Shown: positions 38,468 through 49,265 of the stretch, piece after piece
How the letters are laid out: every line of letters begins with the position of its first letter
How positions within the stretch are numbered: position 1 is the first letter of the stretch
Assembly (NCBI GenBank): GCA_016938875.1
Contig: JAFGTV010000008.1
Span: 372,001 to 436,000 of the forward strand
Source of the DNA: Paracoccaceae bacterium
GTDB lineage: Bacteria > Pseudomonadota > Alphaproteobacteria > Rhodobacterales > Rhodobacteraceae
DNA length: 64,000 nucleotides
Direction: 5' to 3'
Translations under genes and position numbers: made by a program
Notes under the pieces: model-generated
Database searches by the model: none
What the model was told of the DNA's origin: nothing
What the model saw: only the letters and a program-made list of their open reading frames with translations

Positions 38468-40027
38468 ATGACCGATACCCCCAAACAGGACCGCGTCCTG
38501 ATATTCGACACCACCCTGCGCGACGGCGAGCAAAGCCCCGGCGCCACGATGACCCATGACGAAAAGCTGGAAATCGCCGCCATGCTGGACGAGATGGGCG
38601 TCGATATCATCGAGGCCGGGTTTCCCATCGCCTCGGAGGGCGATTTCGAGGCGGTGCGCGACATCGCCAAACTGTCGAAAAACGCGGTGATCTGTGGCCT
38701 GTCGCGGGCCAATTTCGCCGATATCGACCGCGCGTGGGAGGCCGTTCAGCACAGCGCCCGCCCGCGTATCCACACCTTTATCGGCACCTCGCCGCTGCAC
38801 CGCGACATCACCAAGCTGACACAGGACGAGATGGCCGAGCGGATCGAGGCCACCGTGACCCACGCGCGCAACCTGTGCGACAACGTGCAGTGGTCGCCGA
38901 TGGACGCCACCCGGACCGAGCATGATTACCTGTGCCGCGTGGTGGAAATCGCGATCAAGGCCGGGGCCACGACGATCAACATCCCCGACACCGTGGGCTA
39001 TACCGCGCCGCGCGAAAGTGCGCAGCTGATCCGCATGCTGCTGGAACGTGTGCCCGGCGCCGACGAGATCGTGTTCGCCACCCATTGCCACAACGATCTG
39101 GGCATGGCGACCGCCAACGCCCTGGCCGCGGTCGAGGCGGGCGCGCGCCAGATCGAGTGCACGATCAACGGGCTGGGTGAACGCGCCGGCAATACCGCGC
39201 TGGAAGAGGTCGTCATGGCGCTGAAGGTGCGCAACGACATCATGCCCTATACCACCGGCATCGACACCACCAAGATCATGGGGCTGTCGCGCAAGGTCGC
39301 CACGGTTTCGGGCTTTCCGGTGCAATACAACAAGGCCATCGTCGGCAAGAACGCCTTTGCCCACGAATCCGGCATCCACCAGGACGGCGTGCTGAAAAAC
39401 GCCGAGACCTTCGAGATCATGCGCCCGGCCGATATCGGGCTGAACGCCACCAACCTGGTGATGGGCAAGCATTCGGGCCGCGCCGCCCTGCGCGCCAAGA
39501 TGAAAGAGCTGGGTTACGACCTGGCCGACAATCAGCTCAAGGACGTGTTCGTGCGCTTCAAGGCGCTGGCTGATCGCAAGAAAGAGGTCTATGACGACGA
39601 CCTGGTCGCCCTGATGCGCGACAGCTCTTCGGATGCCGAACATGACCGCATCCAGGTAAAGTTCCTGCGGGTGATCTGTGGCACCGAGGCGCCGCAATCG
39701 GCCGATCTGATCCTCAGCGTGGACGGCACCGAACACCAGGTCACCGCCCAGGGCGACGGGCCGGTGGATGCGGCCTTTAACGCGATCAAGGCACTGTTCC
39801 CGCATCACGCGCGTCTGCAACTGTATCAGGTGCACGCCGTGACCGAGGGCACCGACGCCCAGGCCACCGTCAGCGTCCGGCTGGAGGAGGACGGCAAGAT
39901 CGTCACCGGCCAATCCTCGGATACCGATACCGTCGTGGCCAGCGCCAAGGCCTATGTCAACGCGCTGAACCGTCTGTTGGTGCGCCGCGAAAAGACCAAG
40001 CCCGAGGGCGATCTGCAATCGGCCTGA
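38468..40027 (+). CDS. leuA: 2-isopropylmalate synthase
   Basis: VLIFDTTLRDGEQSPGATM; ATHCHNDLGMATANALAAVEAGA. Confidence 0.96.
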   Translation: MTDTPKQDRVLIFDTTLRDGEQSPGATMTHDEKLEIAAMLDEMGVDIIEAGFPIASEGDFEAVRDIAKLSKNAVICGLSRANFADIDRAWEAVQHSARPRIHTFIGTSPLHRDITKLTQDEMAERIEATVTHARNLCDNVQWSPMDATRTEHDYLCRVVEIAIKAGATTINIPDTVGYTAPRESAQLIRMLLERVPGADEIVFATHCHNDLGMATANALAAVEAGARQIECTINGLGERAGNTALEEVVMALKVRNDIMPYTTGIDTTKIMGLSRKVATVSGFPVQYNKAIVGKNAFAHESGIHQDGVLKNAETFEIMRPADIGLNATNLVMGKHSGRAALRAKMKELGYDLADNQLKDVFVRFKALADRKKEVYDDDLVALMRDSSSDAEHDRIQVKFLRVICGTEAPQSADLILSVDGTEHQVTAQGDGPVDAAFNAIKALFPHHARLQLYQVHAVTEGTDAQATVSVRLEEDGKIVTGQSSDTDTVVASAKAYVNALNRLLVRREKTKPEGDLQSA

Positions 40028-40093
40028 CCCCGGCGGTTTCAAGCTGATTTGCACCGGGGGGGCCTTTACCCGCCGCCCGGCCCGCCCCTATAA

Positions 40094-41197
<1,104 letters not shown>

Positions 41198-41230
41198 TCC
41201 CACCGGCCACGCAGCCGAAGCGAGGCACCC

Positions 41231-42160
41231 TTGGCCGCAGACCGCAATTCCCTGCCCGACTACGCCCGCCCGATCCGGCGCATCCTGATCGGGGGCACGG
41301 TGTTCGTGCTGTTGGCGCTGTTCGTGCTGTGGCGCATCGACAGCCCGCGGGTCGAACGGTTCCGCGCCGCGTTGGTGGACCGCGCGGTGCCCAGCTTCGA
41401 CTGGGCGCTGGTGCCGGTGACCAAGGCCGCCGCGCTCGTCGAGGGGTTTCAGTCCTATGCCCGCCTGGCCGAACAGAACCAGGAACTGCGCCGCGAGTTG
41501 CGCCAGATGAAGGCCTGGAAAGAGGCCGCGCTGCAACTGGAACAGGAAAACGCCAAGCTGCTGGACCTCAACAAGGTGCGGCTGGACCCCAAGCTGACCT
41601 ATGTCACCGGCGTGGTACTGGCCGATAGCGGCTCGCCGTTTCGCCAGTCGGTGCTGCTGAACGTGGGCGCGCGCGACGGGATCTTGGATGGCTGGGCGAC
41701 CACCGACGGGCTGGGCCTGGTGGGGCGGATCTCGGGCGTGGGGCAGAACACCGCGCGGGTGATCCTGCTGACCGATTCCAACAGCCGCATTCCCGTCCTG
41801 ATCCAGCCCTCGGGACAGCGCGCGGTGCTGGCGGGCGACAACTCGACCGCGCCGCTGCTGGATTTCCTGGAGGACGCCGAACAGATCCGCCCTGGCGACC
41901 GGGTCGTGTCCTCGGGCGATGGCGGGGTGTTTCCCGCCGGTCTGCTGGTGGGGCACGTCGCGCTGGGCCGCGATCAACGGCTGCGGGTGCGGCTGGCGGC
42001 GGAATACGACCGGCTGGAGTTTCTGCGCGTCCTGCGCAGCCATGCCAACGAGGTGATCCGCGACCCCGGCGGGCTGGTGGCCCCCGCCCCGATCGGCCCC
42101 GAGGCCCTGCCGATGCCCGCCGCCGCCACCGGCACCCCGCAGGAGCCTGGCGATGGTTGA
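41231..42160 (+). CDS. mreC: Rod shape-determining protein MreC
   Basis: MreC translation following mreB; apparent TTG start. Confidence 0.92.
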   Translation: MAADRNSLPDYARPIRRILIGGTVFVLLALFVLWRIDSPRVERFRAALVDRAVPSFDWALVPVTKAAALVEGFQSYARLAEQNQELRRELRQMKAWKEAALQLEQENAKLLDLNKVRLDPKLTYVTGVVLADSGSPFRQSVLLNVGARDGILDGWATTDGLGLVGRISGVGQNTARVILLTDSNSRIPVLIQPSGQRAVLAGDNSTAPLLDFLEDAEQIRPGDRVVSSGDGGVFPAGLLVGHVALGRDQRLRVRLAAEYDRLEFLRVLRSHANEVIRDPGGLVAPAPIGPEALPMPAAATGTPQEPGDG

Positions 42161-42692
42161 TCCGCTGACGCTGAACCGTGGGCTATACCGGCTGATCTAT
42201 GTCGCGCTGGCGGGGGCGTTGGTGTTCGTGATGATCCTGCCGCTGAATTCCGCTCCGGGGCGACTGCCGGGGCCGGACTGGATGCTGTGCCTGACCTTTG
42301 CCTGGCTGCAACGCCGGCCCGACTATCTGGCGCCCTGGCTGATTGCGGGGGTGTTCGTGACGCTGGATCTGTTGTTGATGCGCCCGCCGGGCTTGTTGGC
42401 GGCGCTGGTCCTGATGGGGGCGGAATTCCTGCGCTCGCGCCAACAGGTGTCGGTCGAGACGGCGTTCGGGGTGGAATGGCTGATGACAGCGGCGGTGATC
42501 ATCGGGATTTTTCTGGCGCAGGGGCTGATCCTGGGCCTGTTTGCCGTGCCCGAGGCCGATTTCGGCCGCCAGGTGATCCAGGCGCTGGTCACGGCGCTGG
42601 CCTATCCGCTGGTGGTGCTGGTGTCGCGCTATGGGCTGGGCGTGCGCCGGGTGACGCCGGGGGATCTGGACCCGCGGGGACTGGTGCGATGA
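42153..42692 (+). CDS. mreD: Rod shape-determining protein MreD
   Basis: Small multi-TM protein between mreC and mrdA. Confidence 0.88.
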   Translation: MVDPLTLNRGLYRLIYVALAGALVFVMILPLNSAPGRLPGPDWMLCLTFAWLQRRPDYLAPWLIAGVFVTLDLLLMRPPGLLAALVLMGAEFLRSRQQVSVETAFGVEWLMTAAVIIGIFLAQGLILGLFAVPEADFGRQVIQALVTALAYPLVVLVSRYGLGVRRVTPGDLDPRGLVR

Positions 42693-44635
42693 AACGATCC
42701 CCCCGCGACACCGAGGAAAGCGGCCGCCGCGTCAGCCGTCGCGCGCTGATCCTGGGCGGCGCGCAGGCGCTGTTCGTCGGCGGGCTGGCGCTGCGGATGC
42801 GCCACTTGCAGATCACCCAGGCCGACGAATTCCGCCTGCTGGCCGAGGAAAACCGCATCAACATGCGCCTGATCCCGCCCTCGCGCGGGCTGGTGTTCGA
42901 CCGCGCGGGTCATATCCTGGCCGGCAACGAGCAGAACTATCGCATCGTCATCGTGCGCGAGGATGCGGGCGATCCCGAAGAGGCGCTGGCCCGGCTGACC
43001 CGCCTGGTGCCGCTGGACGAGGAAACGCTGGAGCGCGCGCTCAAGGAAATCCGCCGCCACAGCCCCTTTGTGCCCGTCACCATCGCCGACCGCATGCTCT
43101 GGGAGGATGTCGCCCGCGTCGCGGTCAACGCCCCCGTGCTGCCCGGCATCTCGCCAGAGGTGGGGCTGTCACGCTTTTACCCGTTGGGATCGGATTTTGC
43201 CCATGTGGTGGGCTATGTCGGGCCGGTGTCCGATTACGACCTGTCGCAGATGGAGGATCCCGATCCGCTGTTGCAGATCCCGCGGTTCCAGATCGGCAAG
43301 ACCGGGGTCGAGGCGAAATCCGAAGAGCTGCTGCGCGGCAAGGCCGGCACCCGCCGGATCGAGGTCAACGCCGTGGGTCGCGTGATCCGCGAGTTGGACC
43401 GGATCGAGGGGCAGCCCGGCGCCGATCTGCAACTGACCATCGACGCGGGGTTGCAGAATTTCATGCAGGCCCGCCTGGGCGACGAAAGCGCGGCCGCCGT
43501 GGTCATGGACCTGGCAGAGGGCGACCTGCTGGGCATCGCCTCGGCACCCAGTTTCGACCCCAACAAGTTCGTACGCGGCATTTCCGTCCCTGATTACAAG
43601 GCGTTGATGGAAAACCCCTATCGCCCGCTGGCCAACAAGACCGTGCAGGGCGCCTATCCGCCCGGCTCCACCTTCAAGGTGATCACCGCGCTGGCCGCGC
43701 TGGAGGACGGGTTCATAACACCCGACGAAACCGTCTATTGCCCCGGCTATCTCGAGGTCGGCGGGCGGCGCTTTCACTGTTGGCGGCGCGGCGGGCACGG
43801 CCATGTGGACCTGCTGCAAAGTCTCGAACAGTCCTGCGATGTCTATTACTACGACCTGGCCCAGCGCGTCGGGATCGAAAAGATCACCGCCATGGCGCGC
43901 AAGTTCGGCCTGGGCGAACGGTTTGATCTGCCGTTGTCGGCGGTGGTGTCCGGCCTGATGCCCGACAAGGCGTGGAAGCGTGAAAACCGCGGCGCGGAAT
44001 GGGTGGTGGGCGACACGCTCAATGCCGCGATCGGCCAGGGCTTCGTGCTGGCCTCGCCGCTGCAACTGGCGGTGATGAGCGCGCGCATCGCCACCGGCCG
44101 GTCAGTCGCGCCGCGGCTGCTGAAATCAATCGACGGGGTGGAACGTCCCTCTGGCGCGGGGGCGGTTCTGGACGTGAACCCGGCCAATCTGGCGCGCATT
44201 CGCCGCGCCATGGCCGCCGTGGTCAACAACCGCCGCGGCACCGCCTATGGTTCGCGCGTGGTGGCCGAGGGAATGGAGATGGCCGGCAAGACCGGCACCA
44301 GCCAGGTGCGCAACATCACCGCCGCCGAGCGCGCCCAGGGCGTGTCGCGCAACGAGGATCTGCCGTGGGAGCGGCGCGATCACGCGCTTTTCGTGGCCTT
44401 TGCCCCGATCGAGGCCCCGCGCATCGCCGTGTCGGTGCTGGTGGAACATGGCGGCGGCGGATCGGCCGCCGCGGCGCCTATCGCGCGCGACATCACCCTG
44501 CGCGCGCTATACGGCGATCTGCCCCCGACCAGCGCCTATCCCGAACGCCAGCGCTGGGAGGCCGACCAGCGCCTGCGCAAGCTGCCGCTGCGCGATCCCG
44601 GCACCTTGCCGTCCGGCACGCGGGGGCGAGCATGA
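42689..44635 (+). CDS. mrdA: Penicillin-binding protein 2
   Basis: PPGSTFKVITALAALEDG; EQSCDVYYYDLAQRVG; GKTGTSQV. Confidence 0.95.
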   Translation: MKRSPRDTEESGRRVSRRALILGGAQALFVGGLALRMRHLQITQADEFRLLAEENRINMRLIPPSRGLVFDRAGHILAGNEQNYRIVIVREDAGDPEEALARLTRLVPLDEETLERALKEIRRHSPFVPVTIADRMLWEDVARVAVNAPVLPGISPEVGLSRFYPLGSDFAHVVGYVGPVSDYDLSQMEDPDPLLQIPRFQIGKTGVEAKSEELLRGKAGTRRIEVNAVGRVIRELDRIEGQPGADLQLTIDAGLQNFMQARLGDESAAAVVMDLAEGDLLGIASAPSFDPNKFVRGISVPDYKALMENPYRPLANKTVQGAYPPGSTFKVITALAALEDGFITPDETVYCPGYLEVGGRRFHCWRRGGHGHVDLLQSLEQSCDVYYYDLAQRVGIEKITAMARKFGLGERFDLPLSAVVSGLMPDKAWKRENRGAEWVVGDTLNAAIGQGFVLASPLQLAVMSARIATGRSVAPRLLKSIDGVERPSGAGAVLDVNPANLARIRRAMAAVVNNRRGTAYGSRVVAEGMEMAGKTGTSQVRNITAAERAQGVSRNEDLPWERRDHALFVAFAPIEAPRIAVSVLVEHGGGGSAAAAPIARDITLRALYGDLPPTSAYPERQRWEADQRLRKLPLRDPGTLPSGTRGRA

Positions 44636-45777
44636 GCTATCTTGAATACAACGTCAAAACCGTGCCCACCGGCCTGCGCAAGGTGCTGCATGTCAACTGG
44701 GCGCTGGTGCTGCTGTTATGCGCGGTGGCGGGCGTGGGCTTTCTGATGCTGTATTCGGTCGCGGGCGGGTCGATGACGCCCTGGGCCGAACCGCAGATGA
44801 AACGCTTTGCGCTGGGCCTGGCGGCGATGTTTTTCGTGGCCTTCGTGCCGATCTGGTTCTGGCGCAACATGGCGGCGCTGGCCTATGGGCTGTCGCTGCT
44901 GCTGCTGATCGGGGTCGAGGCGTTCGGCGATGAACGAATGGGCGCGCAACGCTGGATCGACCTGGGGTTCTTTCTGTTGCAACCCTCTGAGGTGACCAAG
45001 ATCACCTTGGTCATGATGCTGGCGGCCTATTACGACTGGCTGGACATCCGGCAGGTGTCGCGCCCGCAATTCGTGGCGATCCCGCTGGTGCTGATCGCGA
45101 TCCCCACCTTTCTGGTGCTCAAGCAGCCCGACCTGGGGACCGCGCTGTTGCTGGTGGCGGGGGGCGGGATCGTGATGTTCCTGGCCGGGGTGCACTGGGC
45201 CTATTTCGCGGCCGTCATCGCGATGGGCACCGCGACGGTGGCCGGCGTGTTCCTGAGCCGGGGCACACCGTGGCAGTTGCTCAAGGACTATCAGTATCGC
45301 CGGATCGACACGTTCCTTGACCCCGCCTCGGACCCGCTGGGGGCGGGCTATCACATCACCCAGTCCAAGATCGCGCTGGGATCGGGGGGCTGGACCGGGC
45401 GCGGGTTCATGCAGGGGACGCAATCGCGGCTGAACTTTCTGCCCGAAAAGCATACCGATTTCATCTTTACCACCCTGGCCGAGGAGTTCGGCTTTATCGG
45501 CGCGATCTCGCTGTTGGCGCTCTATGTGCTGATCATCGCGTTTTGCGTGGCCTCGGCGCTGAAGAACAAGGATCGCTTTTCGTCCTTGCTGACATTGGGG
45601 ATCGCGGCCACCTTCTTTTTGTTCTTTGCGGTGAACATGTCGATGGTGATGGGGCTGGCGCCGGTGGTCGGGGTGCCCTTGCCGCTGGTGTCGTATGGCG
45701 GCTCGGCGATGCTGGTACTGATGGTGGCCTTTGGCCTGGTCCAAAGTGCGCATGTCCACCGGCCAAGGGGGCGATGA
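44632..45777 (+). CDS. rodA: Rod shape-determining protein RodA
   Basis: SEDS family: QSKIALGSGGWTGRGFMQGTQSRLNFLPEKHTDFIFTTLAEEFGFIG. Confidence 0.95.
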   Translation: MSYLEYNVKTVPTGLRKVLHVNWALVLLLCAVAGVGFLMLYSVAGGSMTPWAEPQMKRFALGLAAMFFVAFVPIWFWRNMAALAYGLSLLLLIGVEAFGDERMGAQRWIDLGFFLLQPSEVTKITLVMMLAAYYDWLDIRQVSRPQFVAIPLVLIAIPTFLVLKQPDLGTALLLVAGGGIVMFLAGVHWAYFAAVIAMGTATVAGVFLSRGTPWQLLKDYQYRRIDTFLDPASDPLGAGYHITQSKIALGSGGWTGRGFMQGTQSRLNFLPEKHTDFIFTTLAEEFGFIGAISLLALYVLIIAFCVASALKNKDRFSSLLTLGIAATFFLFFAVNMSMVMGLAPVVGVPLPLVSYGGSAMLVLMVAFGLVQSAHVHRPRGR

Positions 45778-45778
45778 G

Positions 45779-46711
45779 ATGCGAACGGTTCTGTTTTCCG
45801 CCCCGCCGGCACGCTGGCCGCAGTATCGCGCGCCCCTGGCCCGCGCCCTGGACGAGGCCGGGGTCGCCGCCCGCATCGTGACCCGGACCGACGCGCCGGG
45901 CGAGGTGGATTATATCGTTTATGCCCCAAATGGCGGGCTGCGCGATTTCACCCCCTTCAGCCATGCCCGCGCGGTCCTCAGCCTGTGGGCCGGGGTCGAG
46001 ACGATCGTGACCAACACCACCCTGACCCAGCCGCTGTGCCGGATGGTCGATGCCGGGCTGGAGGAGGGCATGGTCGAATGGGTCACCGGCCATGTGCTGC
46101 GCCACCACCTGGGGATGGATCGACAGATCCTTGGGCAAAACGGGGTGTGGGATCCGGTGGTGCCACCGCTGGCGCGCGACCGGCGCGTGGCGGTGCTGGG
46201 CCTGGGGGCGCTGGGGCGGGCCTGTGCCCAGGCGCTGGCCGCGCTGCGGTTCGACGTGGCAGGCTGGAGCAGGACCGCGCGCGCGCTTGACGGGGTGGAT
46301 TGCCAGCACGGGGCCGAGGGACTGCGCAGGGTGCTGGGTCGGGCCGAGATCGTGGTGCTGTTGCTGCCGCTGACCGCCGAGACCGAAAACCTGATGGATG
46401 CAGAGCGCCTGGGCTGGCTGCCCGAGGGGGCGGTGCTGATCAACCCCGGGCGCGGCGCGCTGATCGACGACGCGGCCCTGCTGGCGGCGCTGGACAGCGG
46501 GCGGCTGGGGCATGCCACGTTGGATGTGTTCCGCACCGAACCTCTGCCGCCGGCGCATCCGTTCTGGCCCCACCCGCGGGTGACGGTGACGCCGCATATC
46601 GCATCCGAGACCCGGCCGGACACCGCGGCACGGGTGATCGCCGAGAACATCCGCCGCGCCGAGGCCGGTGAGCCGTTGCTGTTTCTCGTGGATCGCGCCC
46701 GCGGCTATTGA
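45779..46711 (+). CDS. ghrA: Glyoxylate/hydroxypyruvate reductase A-like dehydrogenase
   Basis: RRVAVLGLGALGRACAQALAAL; INPGRGALIDDAALLAALDSGRLGHATLDVFRTEPLPPAHPFW. Confidence 0.88.
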   Translation: MRTVLFSAPPARWPQYRAPLARALDEAGVAARIVTRTDAPGEVDYIVYAPNGGLRDFTPFSHARAVLSLWAGVETIVTNTTLTQPLCRMVDAGLEEGMVEWVTGHVLRHHLGMDRQILGQNGVWDPVVPPLARDRRVAVLGLGALGRACAQALAALRFDVAGWSRTARALDGVDCQHGAEGLRRVLGRAEIVVLLLPLTAETENLMDAERLGWLPEGAVLINPGRGALIDDAALLAALDSGRLGHATLDVFRTEPLPPAHPFWPHPRVTVTPHIASETRPDTAARVIAENIRRAEAGEPLLFLVDRARGY

Positions 46712-46770
46712 TCCGGCGGGCCCGGTGGCCCCGGTCCGACATGGATATTTTTGACCAGAAGAAGGGCCGG

Positions 46771-47547
46771 TCAGCGCAACCGGGGCGGCGCGTCGGGGTC
46801 GGTGATCGGCAGCGGGGTTTCGATCTGCGGTTCAGGTAGCTCGATGCGCAGTCCCACCCGGGCCAGTCGCGTGGTGATGGCGTCGCCGGTGGCAAGGAAG
46901 GCCACGTCGAGCGCGCCAGCCTCGATCCCGCTGAAGCGCAGCGCCTCGTCCACCAGCCGCGCCAGGCTGTCCTCGGCGCCCGGCGCGATATCGAGGAAGG
47001 CCAGCAGATGCCCCTGCCCGCCGCCGCGATAGCGCACCCCGGCCAGCCAGGCGCCGCCCGCCAGCCCCGCCGCGGCCCCCAGCCGCGCGTCCAGCGCATG
47101 CAGCAGGGCCTCTGGCAGGCCGCTTGGGGGGGTCAGCTCTTTTGGTTGGGCGTGCATTTGCCGGGCCTTGGGGGCCAGGGTTTCGGCCCACCACGCCACC
47201 GCGTCCGCCGCCAACAATTCGCCCGTATCGGCGCCCAGGTTCACCCCCAGCCCCAGCCCCTGCCCGGCCAGCATCGCGGCCAGCGCCCGCCCGGGCAGCG
47301 CGGCATAGGGGGCGGGGGCGCCGGTGAAATCGCCCAGCCGCGCCTCGCTGTCAAAGGCCAGCACGACCGGGCCCTCGTCCAGTTCGAAAACCTGCGGCGC
47401 GATATGCGCGCCCTCGGCCTCGCGCGCCAGCAGCACGAAGAGTTCCTGGGCGGCCAGCGCACCGTAATAGCGCAGCCGCGCGGTCACGTCCTCGGGGGTG
47501 GCCTGCATCGCCTGGTGCGCCAGGTCGAGCGGGGTTGGTTCGGTCAT
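46771..47547 (-). CDS. SseB family protein
   Basis: SseB N-terminal-like domain (ALAAQELFVLLAREAEGAHIAPQVFELDEGPVVLAFDSEARLGDF). Confidence 0.8.
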   Translation of the reverse strand: MTEPTPLDLAHQAMQATPEDVTARLRYYGALAAQELFVLLAREAEGAHIAPQVFELDEGPVVLAFDSEARLGDFTGAPAPYAALPGRALAAMLAGQGLGLGVNLGADTGELLAADAVAWWAETLAPKARQMHAQPKELTPPSGLPEALLHALDARLGAAAGLAGGAWLAGVRYRGGGQGHLLAFLDIAPGAEDSLARLVDEALRFSGIEAGALDVAFLATGDAITTRLARVGLRIELPEPQIETPLPITDPDAPPRLR

Positions 47548-47976
47548 GTCAAAGCCTCCTGGACGCGGGTATGCAGCCCCCAGGTCGGGTTGGCCTGGCC
47601 GTGAGGGGTGCGCATGGTCATGCCGTATTGCGCCAGGGCGGATCCGGCAAGGGCAAGATGTGCGGGCCAAGGTCGCGCCGGGCGGCGCGCGGGACCGCCC
47701 GCCACCCCGGCGCACCGCGCCTGCGCGCCGTTTCCACGCGGGGTGCGCCGGGCAGCTGCGGCTAGGGTCACGGGGGATCTTGCCCCGATGCCGCGCTTGC
47801 CGGGATTCGGTGCGGATTCGGTGCGGATTTGGCGCGGCAGGGTCAGGGCGGCGACTGGACAGGGGCCGTTCAGGCCGCAATGGCCGGGATGGGAAACCGC
47901 TGGCAATGTCTGCGCCACTGCCTATCCTGTCGTCGGTGGGCCAAGGGCCCGTTCTGGCAAGGGGCGATGGGGAGCG

Positions 47977-48612
47977 ATGACGCGTGGTGGCGATGACCCG
48001 ATGGGCGATCTGTCCGATCTGATCGCCTGTCCGCATTGCGATGCGGTGTATCGCGTGGCCCAACCCGCGCATGGGGAACGTGCGGTTTGCGCACGCTGCC
48101 ACACGGTGCTGATCGCCCCGCGCCGCCGGGCGGGCGAGCAGTTGATCGCCCTGGCCCTGGCCGTTGTCGTGTTGGTGATCACCGCAACGCTGGCCCCGTT
48201 CCTGAGCATCGATGCCGGGGGGCAGCACAATGCAGCCTCGGTGCTGGATGCGGCCCTGGCCTTTAGTGGGTCGGGGGCGCTGGCGCTGTTGTCGCTGGCG
48301 GTTGCGGCGGGGATCGTGTTCATCCCGGTGACGCGGGCGCTGTTGCTGATCTATGTGCTGACGCCGATCGTGCGGGACCGCCCACCCGCCCCCGGCGCGA
48401 TCGTGGCGTTCCGGCTGTCCGAGGCGCTGCGGCCCTGGTCGATGGCCGAGATCTTCGTGATCGGCTGCGCCGTGGCGCTGGTCAAGATCGCGGACCTGGC
48501 GGCGGTGGAATTCGGTCCGGGGTTCTGGATCTTTGCGGTCCTGGTGGTGCTGTTGGTGGTGCAGGACAATTTCATGTGCAGGTATTCGGTATGGAAATCG
48601 CTGGAGACGTGA
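47977..48612 (+). CDS. Paraquat-inducible protein A-like (first PqiA half)
   Basis: Zinc ribbon CPHCDAVYRVAQPAHGERAVCARCHT and four TM. Confidence 0.85.
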   Translation: MTRGGDDPMGDLSDLIACPHCDAVYRVAQPAHGERAVCARCHTVLIAPRRRAGEQLIALALAVVVLVITATLAPFLSIDAGGQHNAASVLDAALAFSGSGALALLSLAVAAGIVFIPVTRALLLIYVLTPIVRDRPPAPGAIVAFRLSEALRPWSMAEIFVIGCAVALVKIADLAAVEFGPGFWIFAVLVVLLVVQDNFMCRYSVWKSLET

Positions 48613-49265
48613 CCACCGCGCGCGACATGGGGCTGGTGGCCTGTACCCGCTGCACGCGGGTCTGGCCGCTGGGCACGCACAAATGCGGGCGCTGCGGGCA
48701 CAGGCTGCATTCGCGCGATCCGCACGCGATGCAGCGGGTCTGGGCGTTTTGGGCGGTCGGGCTGATGTGTTACGTCCCGGCCAACCTCGCCCCGATGCTG
48801 CGCACGCGCACGCTGGTCTCATCCCAGGAAAACACCATCGTGGGCGGCGCGGCCGAGCTGGCCCAGCATGGCAACTGGGGTATTGCGATGGTCATCCTGG
48901 TCGCCTCGGTGCTGATCCCGGTGGGCAAGTTCATCGCCATTGCCGGGCTGGCGCTGGGGTTGCGGCGACCCGGCGCGCTGGGCCCGGCGCGGCGACAGCA
49001 GCTGTACGAGGTGGTGGATTATATCGGCCGCTGGTCGATGATCGACGTGTTCGTGGTGGCGATCCTGTCCTCGCTGGTGCAACTTGGCGCGGTGGCCTCG
49101 GTCTCTCCGGGGCCGGCCAGCCTGTTCTTTGCACTGTCGGTGATTTTCACGATGCTGTCGGCCCAAAGCTTTGACAGCAGGCGGATCTGGGATATCGAGG
49201 CCGTCGCGCCACCCGCCGCACCGCCGATACCGGCCCCGCCCGTTACCAAGGCCCATCCCGCATGA
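48591..49265 (+). CDS. Paraquat-inducible protein A-like (second PqiA half)
   Basis: CTRCTRVWPLGTHKCGRCGH; PANLAPMLRTRTL; YIGRWSMIDVFVVAIL. Confidence 0.87.
   Translation: MEIAGDVTTARDMGLVACTRCTRVWPLGTHKCGRCGHRLHSRDPHAMQRVWAFWAVGLMCYVPANLAPMLRTRTLVSSQENTIVGGAAELAQHGNWGIAMVILVASVLIPVGKFIAIAGLALGLRRPGALGPARRQQLYEVVDYIGRWSMIDVFVVAILSSLVQLGAVASVSPGPASLFFALSVIFTMLSAQSFDSRRIWDIEAVAPPAAPPIPAPPVTKAHPA

Noticed and set aside
47804-47830. Short tandem repeat GGATTCGGTGC x2
   Set aside because: Only two copies in non-coding DNA; likely incidental
47544-47918. Minus-strand small ORF ending MTMRTPHGQANPTWGLHTRVQEALT just before the SseB gene
   Set aside because: C-terminus looks protein-like and its stop abuts the SseB start, but the N-terminal part is low quality and no family could be recognised
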